Assembly (NCBI GenBank): GCA_946410005.1
Contig: CAMJYS010000061.1
Span: 1-5,131 of the forward strand
Direction: 5' to 3'
DNA: 5,131 nt
Source: an uncultured Clostridia bacterium
GTDB lineage: Bacteria > Bacillota > Clostridia > Oscillospirales > Acutalibacteraceae
A program made the translations under genes and the position numbers. Positions within the stretch are counted from its first letter, which is position 1, and each line of letters begins with the position of its first letter. Shown here in pieces: positions 4,433-5,131 of this stretch. Under the pieces are notes generated by a model. It was not told the DNA's origin. It ran no database searches and worked only from the letters and a program-made list of their open reading frames with translations.

Positions 4433-5131
4433 TTACAGTAATACACATTTCCGTTTGCCAGTTAGTGTTAATTCCTGGAAATCGTGTAAATTTTTTTCTA
4501 TTTTGTCTATAGGCAATGTGTTATATAAATTTTCATCTCTTATTCTTCTACAAACTGTTTGTTTAAATTCTTCTATTCCAACATAACCATTTTCTGTCAC
4601 AGATGACATAATATAATTAGAACGTGCTTTATGCCCAACAACAAATCCTTCTAATTGTTCTACTAAGCAATCATATTGAGAATGTTGCATACCTTGTTCT
4701 ATGCTTCTGTTTAATAAATCGGATTTAGTACCTAAAAGAATAAAGTATAGATTTTTTCTGTAATCGTTATATTTTAAAATTTGATTGTACCATTCAACTA
4801 TATTTTTATCCACTATACTATTTTCATATGTATAATACGCACCTTCTCTTTCTAAAGAAGTTCCATCAATTGTTATTACTACAAAAAAGGCCTTTTTTGT
4901 TAATTTGCTTTTTACTTGCTCCGCTACTTCTTGGAATCCTGATGTATCATACATCATAAGTCTTAAATTTTGCTTTTCAGTTTCATCGTAAGTAATATCT
5001 TTTGACACGCATATAGTATCTGATGTATCGCCTTGATTTACGCAAATATCCGCAAAAAGTTTACCTTCTAAAGCTTTTCTAAAAAATGTTTTTCCGCTGC
5101 TTTTTTCACCAACAAAAACAATATTTACTAT
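4433..5131 (-). CDS. Ras/Rab/Rho-like small GTPase with CaaX tail, N-terminus outside the window
   Basis: The frame is open to the right edge; 232 residues are visible and the GTG at 5008 is internal. The five Ras-superfamily boxes occur in order: P-loop GEKSSGKT (8-15) after strand IVNIVFV; switch I Thr39 in DTICV, resembling Rab TIGV; DTSG (62-65) followed by Phe-Gln-Glu; TKSD (135-138), the Thr form of NKxD seen in Rac-type Rho proteins; and SSV (176-178) before a GIEEF helix like the Rab/Ras ending. About 38 residues separate the fourth and fifth boxes, longer than Ras and close to Rho with its insert. The tail is Lys-Arg-Lys-Cys-Val-Leu-Leu, a basic CaaX box with the Leu preferred by geranylgeranyltransferase I. 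This is a GTP-binding switch likely to act on membranes. The bacterial MglA-type and Roco GTPases known to me lack such tails. The phospholipase gene follows after 19 bases. Assignment to Rab versus Rho is not possible. Confidence 0.87.
   Translation of the reverse strand: MVNIVFVGEKSSGKTFFRKALEGKLFADICVNQGDTSDTICVSKDITYDETEKQNLRLMMYDTSGFQEVAEQVKSKLTKKAFFVVITIDGTSLEREGAYYTYENSIVDKNIVEWYNQILKYNDYRKNLYFILLGTKSDLLNRSIEQGMQHSQYDCLVEQLEGFVVGHKARSNYIMSSVTENGYVGIEEFKQTVCRRIRDENLYNTLPIDKIEKNLHDFQELTLTGKRKCVLL
4436..4447 (-). other. CaaX-like C-terminus, Cys-Val-Leu-Leu
   Basis: The last four codons before the stop encode C-V-L-L, directly after Lys-Arg-Lys. This is the layout of prenylated Rho, Rac and Rap proteins, whose polybasic stretch adds membrane attraction. 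Because the whole protein is Ras-like, the box is much less likely to be chance than an isolated Cys at this position. Confidence 0.7.

Noticed and set aside
4414..4446. Upstream in-frame ATG giving the phospholipase 11 extra residues
   Set aside because: It would overlap the GTPase gene, has no ribosome binding site, contains the real one, and would place a Cys-rich stretch before a normal signal peptide.
5006..5008. GTG as the start of the small GTPase
   Set aside because: The frame continues upstream to the window edge and contains the P-loop GEKSSGKT, which the protein needs; the GTG encodes an internal Val of switch I.
1..5131. CRISPR array, tRNA or rRNA genes
   Set aside because: No regularly spaced identical repeats, cloverleaf or ribosomal RNA sequence is recognisable; the only regular repeat is the coding 27-bp one at 1326-1460.

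Overview
The window is AT-rich bacterial DNA, most likely from a low-GC Gram-positive (Bacillota) or a relative. The evidence is strong purine-rich ribosome binding sites (AAGGAG, GGAGGTG, AAGGGG), tight operons, a consensus sigma70-type promoter and gene families common in that group. Species cannot be read from the sequence. Both outermost genes run off the window edges.

Left part (1-1586, + strand): the 3' part of an ABC exporter (end of the membrane domain plus a complete ATPase domain), then a small secreted or lipid-anchored protein of 118 residues. That protein carries five 9-residue units, each with Trp-Leu at the same place, and ends in Cys-Val-Ile-Ser, which reads as a eukaryotic CaaX prenylation box. 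A gene-poor stretch (1587-1958) follows. It holds a 14-bp perfect inverted repeat and the promoter of the next operon.

Middle (1959-3373, + strand): a two-gene AbiE cassette, AbiEi antitoxin/repressor and AbiEii nucleotidyltransferase toxin. The genes overlap by 4 bp and lie behind a TTGACT-17-TATAAT promoter. A good stem-loop terminator lies at 3518-3557.

Right part (3667-5131, - strand): a Ras/Rab/Rho-type small GTPase lacking its extreme N-terminus at the window edge and ending in basic residues plus Cys-Val-Leu-Leu, a second CaaX box. Nineteen bases downstream, behind a good ribosome binding site, is a secreted zinc-dependent phospholipase C of the alpha-toxin/PlcB family.

The notable point is the combination: a eukaryote-like small GTPase with a CaaX tail in a bacterial operon with a zinc phospholipase C, about 3 kb from an exported repeat protein with a second CaaX tail. 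CaaX boxes in bacterial proteins are known chiefly from effectors lipidated by the host cell (Legionella, Salmonella), and zinc phospholipases C help Listeria leave vacuoles. My inference is a locus for living inside or against eukaryotic cells, such as protists or animal cells, with an AbiE module placed between its two halves. No host, delivery route or lipidation can be proven from this sequence.
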